Assembly (NCBI GenBank): GCA_030824295.1
Contig: JAVBYA010000360.1
Coordinates: forward strand, 1 to 6,570
Length of the DNA stretch: 6,570 nt
Direction: 5' to 3'
Source of the DNA: Bacteroidota bacterium
GTDB lineage: Bacteria > Bacteroidota > Ignavibacteria > UBA10030 > UBA8401
The position numbers were made by a program, and so were the translations under genes. Below, one piece after another: positions 1 through 6,570 of the stretch. The notes under the pieces were generated by a model. That model worked only from the letters and a program-made list of their open reading frames with translations. It did not search any database and was not told the origin of the DNA. How positions within the stretch are numbered: the first letter of the stretch is position 1; every line of letters starts with the position of its first letter.

Positions 1-1
1 A

Positions 2-2833
2 CGCGGTATTTCCGGTGCGATGGTGTGGAGTCTGCGGTTCAGGAATCGCAACGGCGGATTCTACTACCACACAAATGCATATCGCTGGCCGGGTTTTGTT
101 GAAGGACAGAATTGGGAAGAACAATCGGTGATGAAACTGTTCTATGAGAAAGGATTCGAGATCGCCGGAAAGCAGCCGGAGCCGATTCCGGTCCCGACAC
201 GACCCACACTCCTGCCGATCGAAACACCGTTCAAGATCTCCTGGCAGGGTTCGACCGGTGCAACGTCCTATGTCATCGAGCGGAGGGAAGCGGATGGAGG
301 AGCATGGAAGGTGATCGCTGCCGACGCATCGGATGCCGCCATTGCATACCGTCCTCTGTTCAGCGACGGAACAGCCGAGGTCGGCAAGCAGTATTTCTAC
401 CGTGTCTCTGCAAAGAATGCTTCCGGGATCTCGGTGCCGTCCGAGATCGTCGGTCCGGTGAACACGGAATACCTGGTGTTGACCGATGAGATGGAGAATG
501 ATGATCTCATGTACGGCAGGATGGGCGATCTTCAATACCGTACGTTCAGTGATCTCTCCAGAGCAAAAGAGGATCGGAATCGTCTCACCGGGAAGAAGGG
601 AGACTACATTGTCTATCGCATCCCGAATATCATCGACGGCTTCACGATCGATGCATTTGCGGTAAACCCTTCAGGCAGGGAACTGAAGATCTCTGTCGGA
701 CAATCCGCCGAAGTATTCACACCGGCCGTTGTGACAAAGAAGAAATTTCCGAATTTCAAGAATGATTACAATATGTTCCTTCCGATCCGGTATTCGGTCG
801 GGAAACTTGCAGAAAAGGTGCGATATATCAAGATCGATCTGAATGAGAACATCCAGATCGGACGGATCGAGGTCCGTCATAAGCGGGGCGCATTCAGCAT
901 CCCGCCGCTCTTTACGGACAATATGGTGCTGCAGCAGCGTGCGAGCGTCTCCGTCTGGGGAAATGGCGTTGCCGGAGCAACGGTCACCGTGAAACCGACC
1001 TTCGGAACGCCGGTCACGGCTAAAGTGAATGCTCAGGGGGAATGGAATGTCGTCATTCGGACGCCGAAAGCAGGAGGACCGTATGAGATCACCGTTGCAG
1101 AATATGATACGGTGCATGTCATCAGGAATGTGATGCTCGGTGAAGTATGGCTGGCATCGGGACAGTCCAACATGGAGATGCCGCTGGAAGGTTGGCCGCC
1201 GGCTGATACGATCAAGGGTTCACGTCACGCCATAGATAATGCGAATGATTCATTGTTGCGTTTCTTCACCGTTCCGAGAACGGTCGGCGTTGTTCCGCAG
1301 AAGCATCTGAAAGGACTATGGAGTCAGTCCGATCCGCAATCCGCGCGTTCATTCAGTGCAACGGCTTTCTTCTTCGCGAAGAAGCTCCGTGATTCGTTGA
1401 AGGTCCCGGTCGGCATCATTCACGCAAGCTGGGGCGGTACACCGGTGGAAGCGTGGATCAACGGGACGACGCTTTCAACGATCCCGAAATATCAGACCGT
1501 TGTCGAAGATCTCCTGCAAAGCAAAACAGAGATGGCCCGACTGACGGCATGGCTGGGAAAATATCCGATGGTCGATATGACGAAGAATATCGGCGCAATG
1601 CGTTTTGCCGGGATGGATTTCCGGGATACACAATGTTCCGAACCGGGCTACAACGATTCCCGCTGGAAAGAAATGAACCTTCCGATCGGTTGGGAACAGA
1701 CAGAGGTCGGCAATTTCGACGGGGTTATTTGGTTCCGTCGTTCCGTGGAGTTACCTCGTGCATGGATGGGCAGGAAACTCACTCTGGAACTCGGCCCGAT
1801 CGACGATATCGATGTCACTTTCGTGAACGGAGTGAAAGCGGGAGGATATGAAGGGGAAGGATTCTGGAAGACGGACAGAGTGTACAATATTCCGGACGGA
1901 GCCGTCAAAGAACCGCGGGTGATGATCGCCGTCCGTGTGACGGACACGCAGGGAGGCGGAGGGATCTTCGGGAATAAAGAACAGATGAAGATCCGGCTGA
2001 ACGGGACCGATTCTTCCGTCTCACTTTCAGGAGCTTGGAAGTATCTTCCCGTAGCGGATTTCCGGAACAACACGTTCACGGTGTATGGTCCCGTGAACGA
2101 AGAATACTATACCCGTCCACAGCTCAAGGTGGATCCTTCACCATATACCGCATCGACATTGTTCAACGGTATGATCTCGCCGCTCGTTCCGTACACCATC
2201 GGCGGTGTGATCTGGTATCAGGGGGAAGCGAATGTCGGACGAGCCGAGGAGTATCAAGCACTCTTTCCGATGATGATCCGGCAATGGAGGAAAGAATTCA
2301 AATCCGGTACCTTCCCGTTCCTGTTCGCGCAGATCGCTCCATGGAGATATTCCGCCGGGAGTCGATCCGAACTATTGCGCGAAGCACAATGGAGAACACT
2401 CACACTGCCGAAGACCGGGATGGCGGTAACGCTCGATATCGGCGACAACAACAATATCCATCCCGCATGGAAAGAAGAGGTGGGACAGCGCCTGGCCCTT
2501 CTGGCATTGTCCAAACAATACGGGAAAAGGATCGTTGCATCCGGACCGGAATATTCCTCCATGAAGATCGAGCAGGGAAAGGTCATCCTCTCCTTCAAGA
2601 ACATCGGCCGCGGATTGATACTGAAGGATGATGCAGAATTCATGATCGCCGGTGACGACCGGAAATTCGTCCCGGCATCAGCAGTGGTGAAAGGGGCGAC
2701 CGTTGTTGTTTCGCATCCGGATGTTGCCAAGCCGGCGGCTGTTCGGTATGCATTTTCCGATACATCATCGGCCGTGTTATTCAATACGGAAGGATTCCCC
2801 GCATCGTCCTTCCGAACGGATCAATGGAAATAA
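2..2833 (+). CDS. Multidomain carbohydrate-active enzyme: GH5-like C-terminal end, FN3-like, beta-sandwich, SASA-type O-acetylesterase (5'-partial)
   Basis: The frame is open to the left edge, so the Met at 20 is probably internal and the true start lies upstream. Residue numbers count from that Met. Residues 1-50 (WSLRFRNRNGGFYYH, then YRWPGF) match the C-terminal end of GH5 family hydrolases of mannanase/cellulase type; the catalytic part would be off-window. Residues ~62-147 look like an FN3 domain (SYVIERRE, YFYRVSAKNASG). Residues ~150-288 form a beta-rich module of unclear family. Residues ~291-937 are a full sialate O-acetylesterase/SASA-like esterase: N-terminal beta domain (PPLFTDNMVLQQ), nucleophile block GQSNMEMPL with Ser383, HASWGGTPVEAW at 468-479, a GH2-like jelly-roll insertion (~530-690), IWYQGEAN at 731-738, and a D806/D809...H814 block (NIHPAWKEEVGQRLA). 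It ends with the family's usual RYAFSD...FPASSFRTDQW. Known members remove O-acetyl groups from sugars; here the partner domain suggests acetylated hemicellulose, not sialic acid (inference). No T9SS sorting domain is present at the C-terminus. Confidence 0.88.
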   Translation, partial: RGISGAMVWSLRFRNRNGGFYYHTNAYRWPGFVEGQNWEEQSVMKLFYEKGFEIAGKQPEPIPVPTRPTLLPIETPFKISWQGSTGATSYVIERREADGGAWKVIAADASDAAIAYRPLFSDGTAEVGKQYFYRVSAKNASGISVPSEIVGPVNTEYLVLTDEMENDDLMYGRMGDLQYRTFSDLSRAKEDRNRLTGKKGDYIVYRIPNIIDGFTIDAFAVNPSGRELKISVGQSAEVFTPAVVTKKKFPNFKNDYNMFLPIRYSVGKLAEKVRYIKIDLNENIQIGRIEVRHKRGAFSIPPLFTDNMVLQQRASVSVWGNGVAGATVTVKPTFGTPVTAKVNAQGEWNVVIRTPKAGGPYEITVAEYDTVHVIRNVMLGEVWLASGQSNMEMPLEGWPPADTIKGSRHAIDNANDSLLRFFTVPRTVGVVPQKHLKGLWSQSDPQSARSFSATAFFFAKKLRDSLKVPVGIIHASWGGTPVEAWINGTTLSTIPKYQTVVEDLLQSKTEMARLTAWLGKYPMVDMTKNIGAMRFAGMDFRDTQCSEPGYNDSRWKEMNLPIGWEQTEVGNFDGVIWFRRSVELPRAWMGRKLTLELGPIDDIDVTFVNGVKAGGYEGEGFWKTDRVYNIPDGAVKEPRVMIAVRVTDTQGGGGIFGNKEQMKIRLNGTDSSVSLSGAWKYLPVADFRNNTFTVYGPVNEEYYTRPQLKVDPSPYTASTLFNGMISPLVPYTIGGVIWYQGEANVGRAEEYQALFPMMIRQWRKEFKSGTFPFLFAQIAPWRYSAGSRSELLREAQWRTLTLPKTGMAVTLDIGDNNNIHPAWKEEVGQRLALLALSKQYGKRIVASGPEYSSMKIEQGKVILSFKNIGRGLILKDDAEFMIAGDDRKFVPASAVVKGATVVVSHPDVAKPAAVRYAFSDTSSAVLFNTEGFPASSFRTDQWK

Positions 2834-2875
2834 GACGTTCAGATCCAGAGTGCTTGGAAGGGGAAAAAATAGCGC

Positions 2876-2930
2876 TAAGGGAATGTTTATCATATTTATA
2901 TATTTTTATCAAATTTATAAGATTCCCTTA
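2876..2930. repeat. 9-bp perfect inverted repeat around an AT-rich loop
   Basis: TAAGGGAAT at 2876-2884 is the exact reverse complement of ATTCCCTTA at 2922-2930. The 37-nt loop between them is almost entirely A and T (TATA-like runs), unlike the roughly balanced composition of the flanking genes. It lies 42 bp after the esterase stop codon. It could be a weak terminator or mRNA-stabilising hairpin for the upstream gene, or a regulator site around an AT-rich promoter; the sequence does not decide. Confidence 0.5.
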
Positions 2931-2941
2931 TGACTACCCCA

Positions 2942-2992
2942 CCAAAATGCCCTAATTCATTGTTTTTAGGGCATTTTGGGTCGATTTATTTT
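2942..2992 (+). terminator. Terminator-like hairpin after the esterase gene
   Basis: A perfect 14-bp stem pairs CCAAAATGCCCTAA (2942-2955) with TTAGGGCATTTTGG (2966-2979) across a 10-nt loop. A T-rich but interrupted stretch follows (to about 2992). The uneven T-tract makes it less canonical than the terminator after the next gene, but the stem is long and perfect. The A-rich left arm and T-rich right arm are near symmetric. It separates the esterase gene from the 3073 gene. Confidence 0.75.
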
Positions 2993-3000
2993 GGCACTAA

Positions 3001-3042
3001 GGTTGTGTTGGTTGTGGCAGAGAATGAGTCAACCAATCAACC
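3001..3042 (+). promoter_or_regulatory. Imperfect dyad in the leader of the CBM protein gene
   Basis: GGTTG (3001-3005) and TTGGTTG (3008-3014) pair with CAACCAA (3030-3036) and CAACC (3038-3042), giving a 12-bp stem with a small internal loop and a 15-nt terminal loop. No T-tract follows, so it is not a terminator. It sits 30 bp before the start codon, between the upstream terminator-like hairpin and the ribosome binding site. It may be a 5'-UTR stem-loop or an operator; no regulator is identified and no promoter could be assigned with confidence. Confidence 0.4.
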
Positions 3043-3060
3043 ACATATTCACACATATCT

Positions 3061-3067
3061 AAAAGGA
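3061..3067 (+). promoter_or_regulatory. Ribosome binding site of the 3073 gene
   Basis: AAAAGGA ends 5 nt before the ATG at 3073. It supports that start, as does the signal peptide that begins exactly there. Confidence 0.7.
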
Positions 3068-3072
3068 TACCT

Positions 3073-6042
3073 ATGAAAAAGATCATACTGCTGCTGGTGA
3101 GCGTATTGACATTGTCCAGTCTCGCGCTGGCGCAGGTCATCGTGGATTTTAAGACCGATGCGGGCGGATTTTCAGACAATGGATGGGGGAAAGGATTCAC
3201 CTCTGTTTCCAAAGTGACCGATCCGAACGATCCAGCCAACGGAGTGTTGGCACTGGCGTTCGACGGCACCAAGGACGGTAAAGGGGATATCCAGAAGGAC
3301 AACATCGTTGCCAACGGTGCGCACTTCCTGACATATCACATCTGGCTTCCCGCCAATACACCGGATTCATTGGTGATCAAATTGTGGGGGCAGGATGATA
3401 AGAACTGGGCATGGACGGAGCAGGCGTACATGGCAAAGAACATCGCCAAAGGGAAATGGGTCCCGATCTCGTTCTATATGGAAGCATACAGAATTGATAC
3501 TGCAAAATTCAAATTCGATGCGAAGAACAATAAGATCGGCAAAGGCGGTCTTGAGTTCGCGATCTGGGACGAGAAGGATGCCGATCGCAACTGGGTTGGA
3601 ACAGTGTACGTCGATGACGTCTCATTGGTTGGTGTGAAGCCGGTCGTGTTTGCAGATTTCGAGACCGGAACGAATGGATTCTCCGACAACGGATGGGGCA
3701 CAGGTTTCTCATCGGTCACCAAGGTTACCGATCCCTCGGGTAAATCGACCGGCGTGCTCGCGGCAGCACACAAAGGTACGGACAAAGGAGTCCTGCAGGT
3801 AGACAACGTTGATGCAAAGACAGCCGATGCGATGATCTTCTGGGTATGGGTCCCTTCAAATGCTCCCGATTCTCTTTCCTTTAAGATCTGGGGACAGGAC
3901 GATAAGAACTGGGCATGGGTGGACAATGTGTATCCCGTTTACTATGTAAAGAATATGAAGAAGAACGATTGGTTCCCGCTCTATTTTGAATTGGCGAAAT
4001 CAACAGCGTCGTCCGGCGGAACATTCGATTCCAAAGCGAATAAACTCGGAAAGATGGGAGTTGAAATTGCGAACTGGTCCACACAACCGTGGGCCGGCGG
4101 AACGATCTACTTTGACAATGTAACATTCATCAATACGAAGACCGGTGTTCAGTGGGTCATCTCGGATTTCCAGGCAGCAGCAGGCGGCAACTATGGTTTT
4201 GTGGCTGAAGGATGGGCTCCGGCAGGAACAGGATTGAGCAACGTTGTCGATCCGAACAGCGCAAGCAACAGAGTGCTGAAAGCGAATCTGTCGCTCGTTG
4301 CCGGTGAGAACAAAGCAGCATTCACCAAAGGCGGAGTGAGCATCTACCAGACCGAAGCAAAGACATATGCAAAATCCGTAACGCTGGAATTGTTCGTTCC
4401 TTCGGATATGCCGAAGGGTGCGGAAGTCGGTTTCTATCTGAACGGTAATGCCGTGGCAGCATGGACCGAAGTGAAAAAGCCCTTGAATGATTCTGCCAAC
4501 GGAGTTCTCCGGGGAAAGTGGAACGTCCTGACATTCCCGTTGGATACCATGGTGAAGAACGGACGTTTTGACACGACAAAGAATGTCAATATGGGCGTCC
4601 AGATCTATTATCCTGCCGGCATTGTCACGACACCGTGGACAGGTTCCGTCTACTTCGATAATCTTACACTGGTCGGCGTTCCTGAACCGACGGCAGTATT
4701 GAGCACCCCGAAACTGGCAGTGAAAGCCGATACATCGGCGAAGACCGTGTTCCAGAAGTATTATTGGAACAAATTGAGCTGGGTCGACAATAAGCTCGGA
4801 ACAGAGAATTATAACATCTATATGAGCAACAGCCCCATCACCGACCTGAAAGCGACCGGCGTTGTGAAGATCGCCAGCGGCGTTCCGCACGGCGAGCAGC
4901 AATGGGCACATCGTCCGTTCACTACGAACGGTGATACGAAGACGTACTATTATGCCATCACGGCGACCGACGGCATCAACGAAACAGCGCTGAGCGTCGA
5001 AGGTACCGCCGGTCCTCTTTCCGTGAAGACCAGCAAGACGGCAAAGATCAAATACGTGAGCGATTTCGCGACGAAGTTCTCGCTCGACGGACTGGATGAT
5101 GAATTCGTTCCGTACAAAGCAAACCAGCTCGTTCCGGAAGGCGTGAGCGGTGATTCGAGCCAGACGAAACTGTGGACTCCGACGTCCGCGGACATCAACT
5201 TCAAAGTGACGCTGGTGATCGACAAGAAATATCTCTATATCTCCGGCGACGTGACGGATGATGATCTGCGCAATGCAGCGGATATGCAGGCATGGCAGGG
5301 TGATGCGTTCGAATTCTATATGGGATTGTATGATTCACGTCCGCTCGTTGCATACCATCCGAAAGGCGTACAGCATGCGCTTGGTGACTGGAGAATCGGT
5401 TTCCTTGCGACCGGAAATGTCGCGTTGGACGGCGGAGCGGCAACGACCATACCCGGTGCGGAAGCGACCGTGTTCCAGAAACTGACCGGTGACGGCTATA
5501 TCATTGAAGCGCGTATCGCTCTGGATTCGCTCGCGGAAGGGAAGAAATTCACGCTTGTCAACGGTATGATGATGCCTCTCAAGATCGACAATAACGACTA
5601 CGATCCGACCAAAGGCGACGCAGCACGATCGATGATCGCACAATGGGGCACATCGGGAAGCTCATCCGATGAATCCGGCGGCGTCAACAACGACCAGGTA
5701 TGGCTCCGTCCGGATTCGTGGGGAATGATGGAAGTGATCGACGGACCGACGAGTGTAACGGATAATTCCGTCATCCCTTTAGAGTATAAACTCTATGACA
5801 GCTATCCGAATCCGTTCAATCCTTCCACGACGATCAAGTACGATCTGAAAGAGAACGGACATGTCTCGGTGAAGGTGTTCAATGTGATCGGACAGTTGGT
5901 GGCAACACTGGTGGATCAGCAACAGAGTGCAGGAAGCTATACGACGCAGTTCAATGCACAGAAGCTTTCCAGCGGTGTGTATATCTACAAGATCGAAGCC
6001 GGCTCATTCTCTCATACCAAGAAGATGCTGCTGCTTAAATAA
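3073..6042 (+). CDS. Secreted multi-CBM-like protein with CBM9-like domain and T9SS C-terminal sorting domain
   Basis: A 989-residue exported protein, probably a cell-surface or released glycan-binding protein. Residues 1-20 are a signal peptide (MKK, then hydrophobic ILLLVSVLTLSSLALA; cleavage likely before Gln21). Three tandem beta-sandwich units follow at ~22-187, 191-354 and 361-536, each starting with a D-F motif and ending in a G-[TS]-[VI]-Y-[VF]-D-[DN]-[VL] strand typical of jelly-roll carbohydrate-binding modules. Residues ~540-650 resemble an FN3-like linker domain (NKLSWVDN, TYYYAITATDG). Residues ~657-892 resemble a CBM9 domain (FSLDGLDDEF, LYISGDVTDDDL, WQGDAFEFYMGLYD, YIIEARIALDSL). 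Residues ~904-989 are a T9SS type A sorting domain (YPNPFNPSTTI, VFNVIGQLVATL, LSSGVYIYKIEAG, KKMLLLK). I see no catalytic domain or hydrolase motif. The gene is flanked by a terminator-like hairpin on each side and so is probably monocistronic. The glycan bound is unknown; the neighbouring enzyme suggests a plant-type hemicellulose (inference). Confidence 0.88.
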   Translation: MKKIILLLVSVLTLSSLALAQVIVDFKTDAGGFSDNGWGKGFTSVSKVTDPNDPANGVLALAFDGTKDGKGDIQKDNIVANGAHFLTYHIWLPANTPDSLVIKLWGQDDKNWAWTEQAYMAKNIAKGKWVPISFYMEAYRIDTAKFKFDAKNNKIGKGGLEFAIWDEKDADRNWVGTVYVDDVSLVGVKPVVFADFETGTNGFSDNGWGTGFSSVTKVTDPSGKSTGVLAAAHKGTDKGVLQVDNVDAKTADAMIFWVWVPSNAPDSLSFKIWGQDDKNWAWVDNVYPVYYVKNMKKNDWFPLYFELAKSTASSGGTFDSKANKLGKMGVEIANWSTQPWAGGTIYFDNVTFINTKTGVQWVISDFQAAAGGNYGFVAEGWAPAGTGLSNVVDPNSASNRVLKANLSLVAGENKAAFTKGGVSIYQTEAKTYAKSVTLELFVPSDMPKGAEVGFYLNGNAVAAWTEVKKPLNDSANGVLRGKWNVLTFPLDTMVKNGRFDTTKNVNMGVQIYYPAGIVTTPWTGSVYFDNLTLVGVPEPTAVLSTPKLAVKADTSAKTVFQKYYWNKLSWVDNKLGTENYNIYMSNSPITDLKATGVVKIASGVPHGEQQWAHRPFTTNGDTKTYYYAITATDGINETALSVEGTAGPLSVKTSKTAKIKYVSDFATKFSLDGLDDEFVPYKANQLVPEGVSGDSSQTKLWTPTSADINFKVTLVIDKKYLYISGDVTDDDLRNAADMQAWQGDAFEFYMGLYDSRPLVAYHPKGVQHALGDWRIGFLATGNVALDGGAATTIPGAEATVFQKLTGDGYIIEARIALDSLAEGKKFTLVNGMMMPLKIDNNDYDPTKGDAARSMIAQWGTSGSSSDESGGVNNDQVWLRPDSWGMMEVIDGPTSVTDNSVIPLEYKLYDSYPNPFNPSTTIKYDLKENGHVSVKVFNVIGQLVATLVDQQQSAGSYTTQFNAQKLSSGVYIYKIEAGSFSHTKKMLLLK
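3136..4680 (+). repeat. Three tandem beta-sandwich domain repeats within the CBM protein
   Basis: Units lie at about 3136-3633, 3643-4134 and 4153-4680, roughly 165-175 residues each. Units 1 and 2 are close: both carry GFSDNGWG-[KT]-GF-[TS]-SV-[ST]-KVTDP and WGQDDKNWAW, in register at a 168-residue (504-nt) offset. At DNA level 18 bases around the DKNWAW codons are identical (3397-3414 and 3901-3918). Unit 3 is diverged: it keeps DF at its start, V-x-DP-N-x-x-S-N-x-VL and the closing GSVYFDNLTLVGV, but lacks the WGQDDKNWAW motif. Confidence 0.85.
5041..5748 (+). other. CBM9-like domain region of the CBM protein
   Basis: Residues ~657-892 show the features of family 9 carbohydrate-binding modules: an opening LDG-x-DDEF, a central strand LYISGDVTDDDL followed by a W-Q-G-D-x-x-E-F motif, and a late strand GYIIEARIALDSL. 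Family members, best known from xylanases, bind sugar chain ends; which sugar this one binds cannot be read from the sequence. The assignment rests on motif recall, not on a profile search. Confidence 0.65.
5782..6039 (+). other. T9SS C-terminal sorting domain
   Basis: Residues ~904-989 carry the three expected blocks: YPNPFNPSTTIKYDL, then V-S-V-K-V-F-N-V-I-G-Q-L-V, then LSSGVYIYKIEAG ending in KKMLLLK. In known T9SS cargo this domain directs passage across the outer membrane and is often removed or anchored at the surface. The ending is of the style common in Ignavibacteria and related lineages. Confidence 0.9.
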
Positions 6043-6054
6043 TGAGTGATGAAC

Positions 6055-6088
6055 AAGGGCAGGAGAACCATTCCTGCCCTTTTTTTTT
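6055..6088 (+). terminator. Rho-independent terminator after the CBM protein gene
   Basis: A perfect 10-bp stem AAGGGCAGGA (6055-6064) / TCCTGCCCTT (6072-6081) with a 7-nt loop runs into an unbroken T-run ending at 6088. It starts 12 bp after the stop codon at 6042, so the downstream receptor gene should be transcribed from its own promoter. Confidence 0.92.
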
Positions 6089-6108
6089 GTCCTTGAGGTA
6101 GCGTTCCA

Positions 6109-6147
6109 CGGTCCGTTACCGGGTACCGGCAGCGACATGGCGGACCG
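6109..6147. repeat. Short GC-rich inverted repeat upstream of the receptor gene
   Basis: CGGTCCG (6109-6115) is the reverse complement of CGGACCG (6141-6147), with a second near-palindrome (CCGG-GTA-CCGG) inside the 25-nt loop. It could be an operator or leader structure for the receptor gene, but 7-bp arms in GC-rich DNA may be chance. Confidence 0.25.
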
Positions 6148-6185
6148 CTCACTTCATGGTGAATGTATACACTGAAAAGACCATC

Positions 6186-6570
6186 ATGGGAAAAAAATCC
6201 AGGAGCACGCGGTCAGTGAAGGTCCGCAGCCGGTTCTTCGGCATTCTTCTCGCTCTCACACTCTGTTCCATCTCCGCTATTGCCGGTACCACAGGGAAGA
6301 TCTCCGGCAAGGTGATCGATGCCGCGACCAAAGAACCGCTTCCCGGTGCCAATGTGATCATCGAAGGGACGACGACCGGCGGAACGACCGACATGGACGG
6401 GGAATTCTATATCATCAATCTTCCTCCCGGCATGTACACGCTGAAGGTGAGTGTCGTTGGGTATGCCCCGAAGAAGATCGAACGGGTGCGTGTGCAGGTC
6501 GATCTGACATCGAAAGTGGATGTCTCGTTGGAGGCGACCGCAGTGATCGCCGGAGAGGTGGTGATCACGG
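6186..6570 (+). CDS. TonB-dependent outer-membrane receptor, N-terminal part (3'-partial)
   Basis: The frame from the ATG at 6186 runs off the right edge after 128 codons. Residues 1-34 are a signal peptide with a basic n-region (MGKKSRSTRSVKVRSR) and a hydrophobic core FFGILLALTLCSISAIAG; the Cys27 context is not a lipobox. Residues ~37-116 are a carboxypeptidase-regulatory-like domain: GKISGKVIDAATKEPLPGANV, then TDMDGEFYIINLPPGMYTLKVSVVGY. The visible end, AGEVVIT, is where the TonB box and plug would begin. This arrangement is typical of Bacteroidota TonB-dependent receptors that import oligosaccharides or other ligands. An in-frame ATG at 6156 would add ten residues (MVNVYTEKTI). I prefer 6186 because GAAAAGA ends 5 nt upstream, the same spacing as in the 3073 gene, and the signal peptide is better formed. 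The ligand cannot be told; a glycan is suggested by the neighbours only. A SusC-type pairing cannot be tested, since no SusD-like gene is in view. Confidence 0.85.
   Translation, partial: MGKKSRSTRSVKVRSRFFGILLALTLCSISAIAGTTGKISGKVIDAATKEPLPGANVIIEGTTTGGTTDMDGEFYIINLPPGMYTLKVSVVGYAPKKIERVRVQVDLTSKVDVSLEATAVIAGEVVIT

Noticed and set aside
20..22. Start of the esterase gene at the ATG at 20
   Set aside because: The frame is open to the left edge, and the residues on both sides of this Met form one continuous GH5-like motif (ISGAMVWSLRF), so this Met is most likely internal.
2035..2631. Overlapping + strand open frame of 198 codons inside the esterase gene
   Set aside because: It overlaps the conserved esterase motifs in another frame and its translation is Arg-rich and low in hydrophobic core residues, as expected for a frame shadow.
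2843..3072. Small unlisted genes or an RNA gene in the intergenic region
   Set aside because: The region holds only dyads and AT-rich sequence; no tRNA-like cloverleaf, known riboswitch core or small frame with a ribosome binding site was seen.
4000..4911. Long antisense open frame of 303 codons inside the CBM protein gene
   Set aside because: It lies wholly antisense to a well-supported gene, its translation is rich in Cys, Arg and His with no recognisable domain, and no ribosome binding site stands out. It is a composition shadow.
6156..6158. Alternative ATG start for the TonB receptor
   Set aside because: No Shine-Dalgarno-like sequence precedes it, and it would put ten extra, less basic residues in front of a signal peptide that is already well formed from 6186.
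6200..6290. Possible lipoprotein signal around Cys27 of the receptor
   Set aside because: The residues before the Cys (LALTLC) do not give a lipobox with Gly/Ala/Ser at the -1 position; a type I cleavage after AIAG fits better.

Overview
The window looks like part of a polysaccharide-degradation locus from a Gram-negative bacterium of the Bacteroidota/Chlorobi group, most likely an Ignavibacteria-type lineage. Three things point there: a C-terminal type IX secretion (T9SS) sorting domain of the 'YPNPFNPST...GQLV...LSSGVYIYKIEAG...KKMLLLK' kind on the central protein, the start of a TonB-dependent receptor with a carboxypeptidase-regulatory-like plug extension, and strong Shine-Dalgarno-like spacing in front of the central gene. 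The lineage call is inference; no marker gene is present.

Layout, all on the + strand. (1) Positions 2-2833 hold the 3' part of a large multidomain enzyme whose start lies left of the window. Its first ~50 residues read as the C-terminal end of a GH5-like glycoside hydrolase barrel, followed by a fibronectin-III-like domain, a beta-sandwich module and a complete sialate O-acetylesterase (SASA) type esterase. (2) Positions 2834-3072 are an AT-rich intergenic region with a long inverted repeat, a strong terminator-like hairpin and a third dyad in the leader of the next gene. (3) Positions 3073-6042 encode a secreted 989-residue protein with no recognisable catalytic domain: signal peptide, three tandem beta-sandwich (carbohydrate-binding-like) repeats, an FN3-like domain, a CBM9-like domain and a T9SS sorting domain. 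A textbook rho-independent terminator follows it. (4) From 6186 to the right edge runs the N-terminus of a TonB-dependent outer-membrane receptor.

Taken together: a fused hydrolase/deacetylase that would cut and de-acetylate a decorated plant-type polysaccharide, a surface or secreted glycan-binding protein, and an outer-membrane transporter for the released oligosaccharides. The hairpins on both sides of the central gene suggest it is its own transcription unit. The functional link between the genes is inferred from domain content and adjacency only. Nothing in the window resembles an RNA gene, CRISPR array, insertion sequence or phage element.
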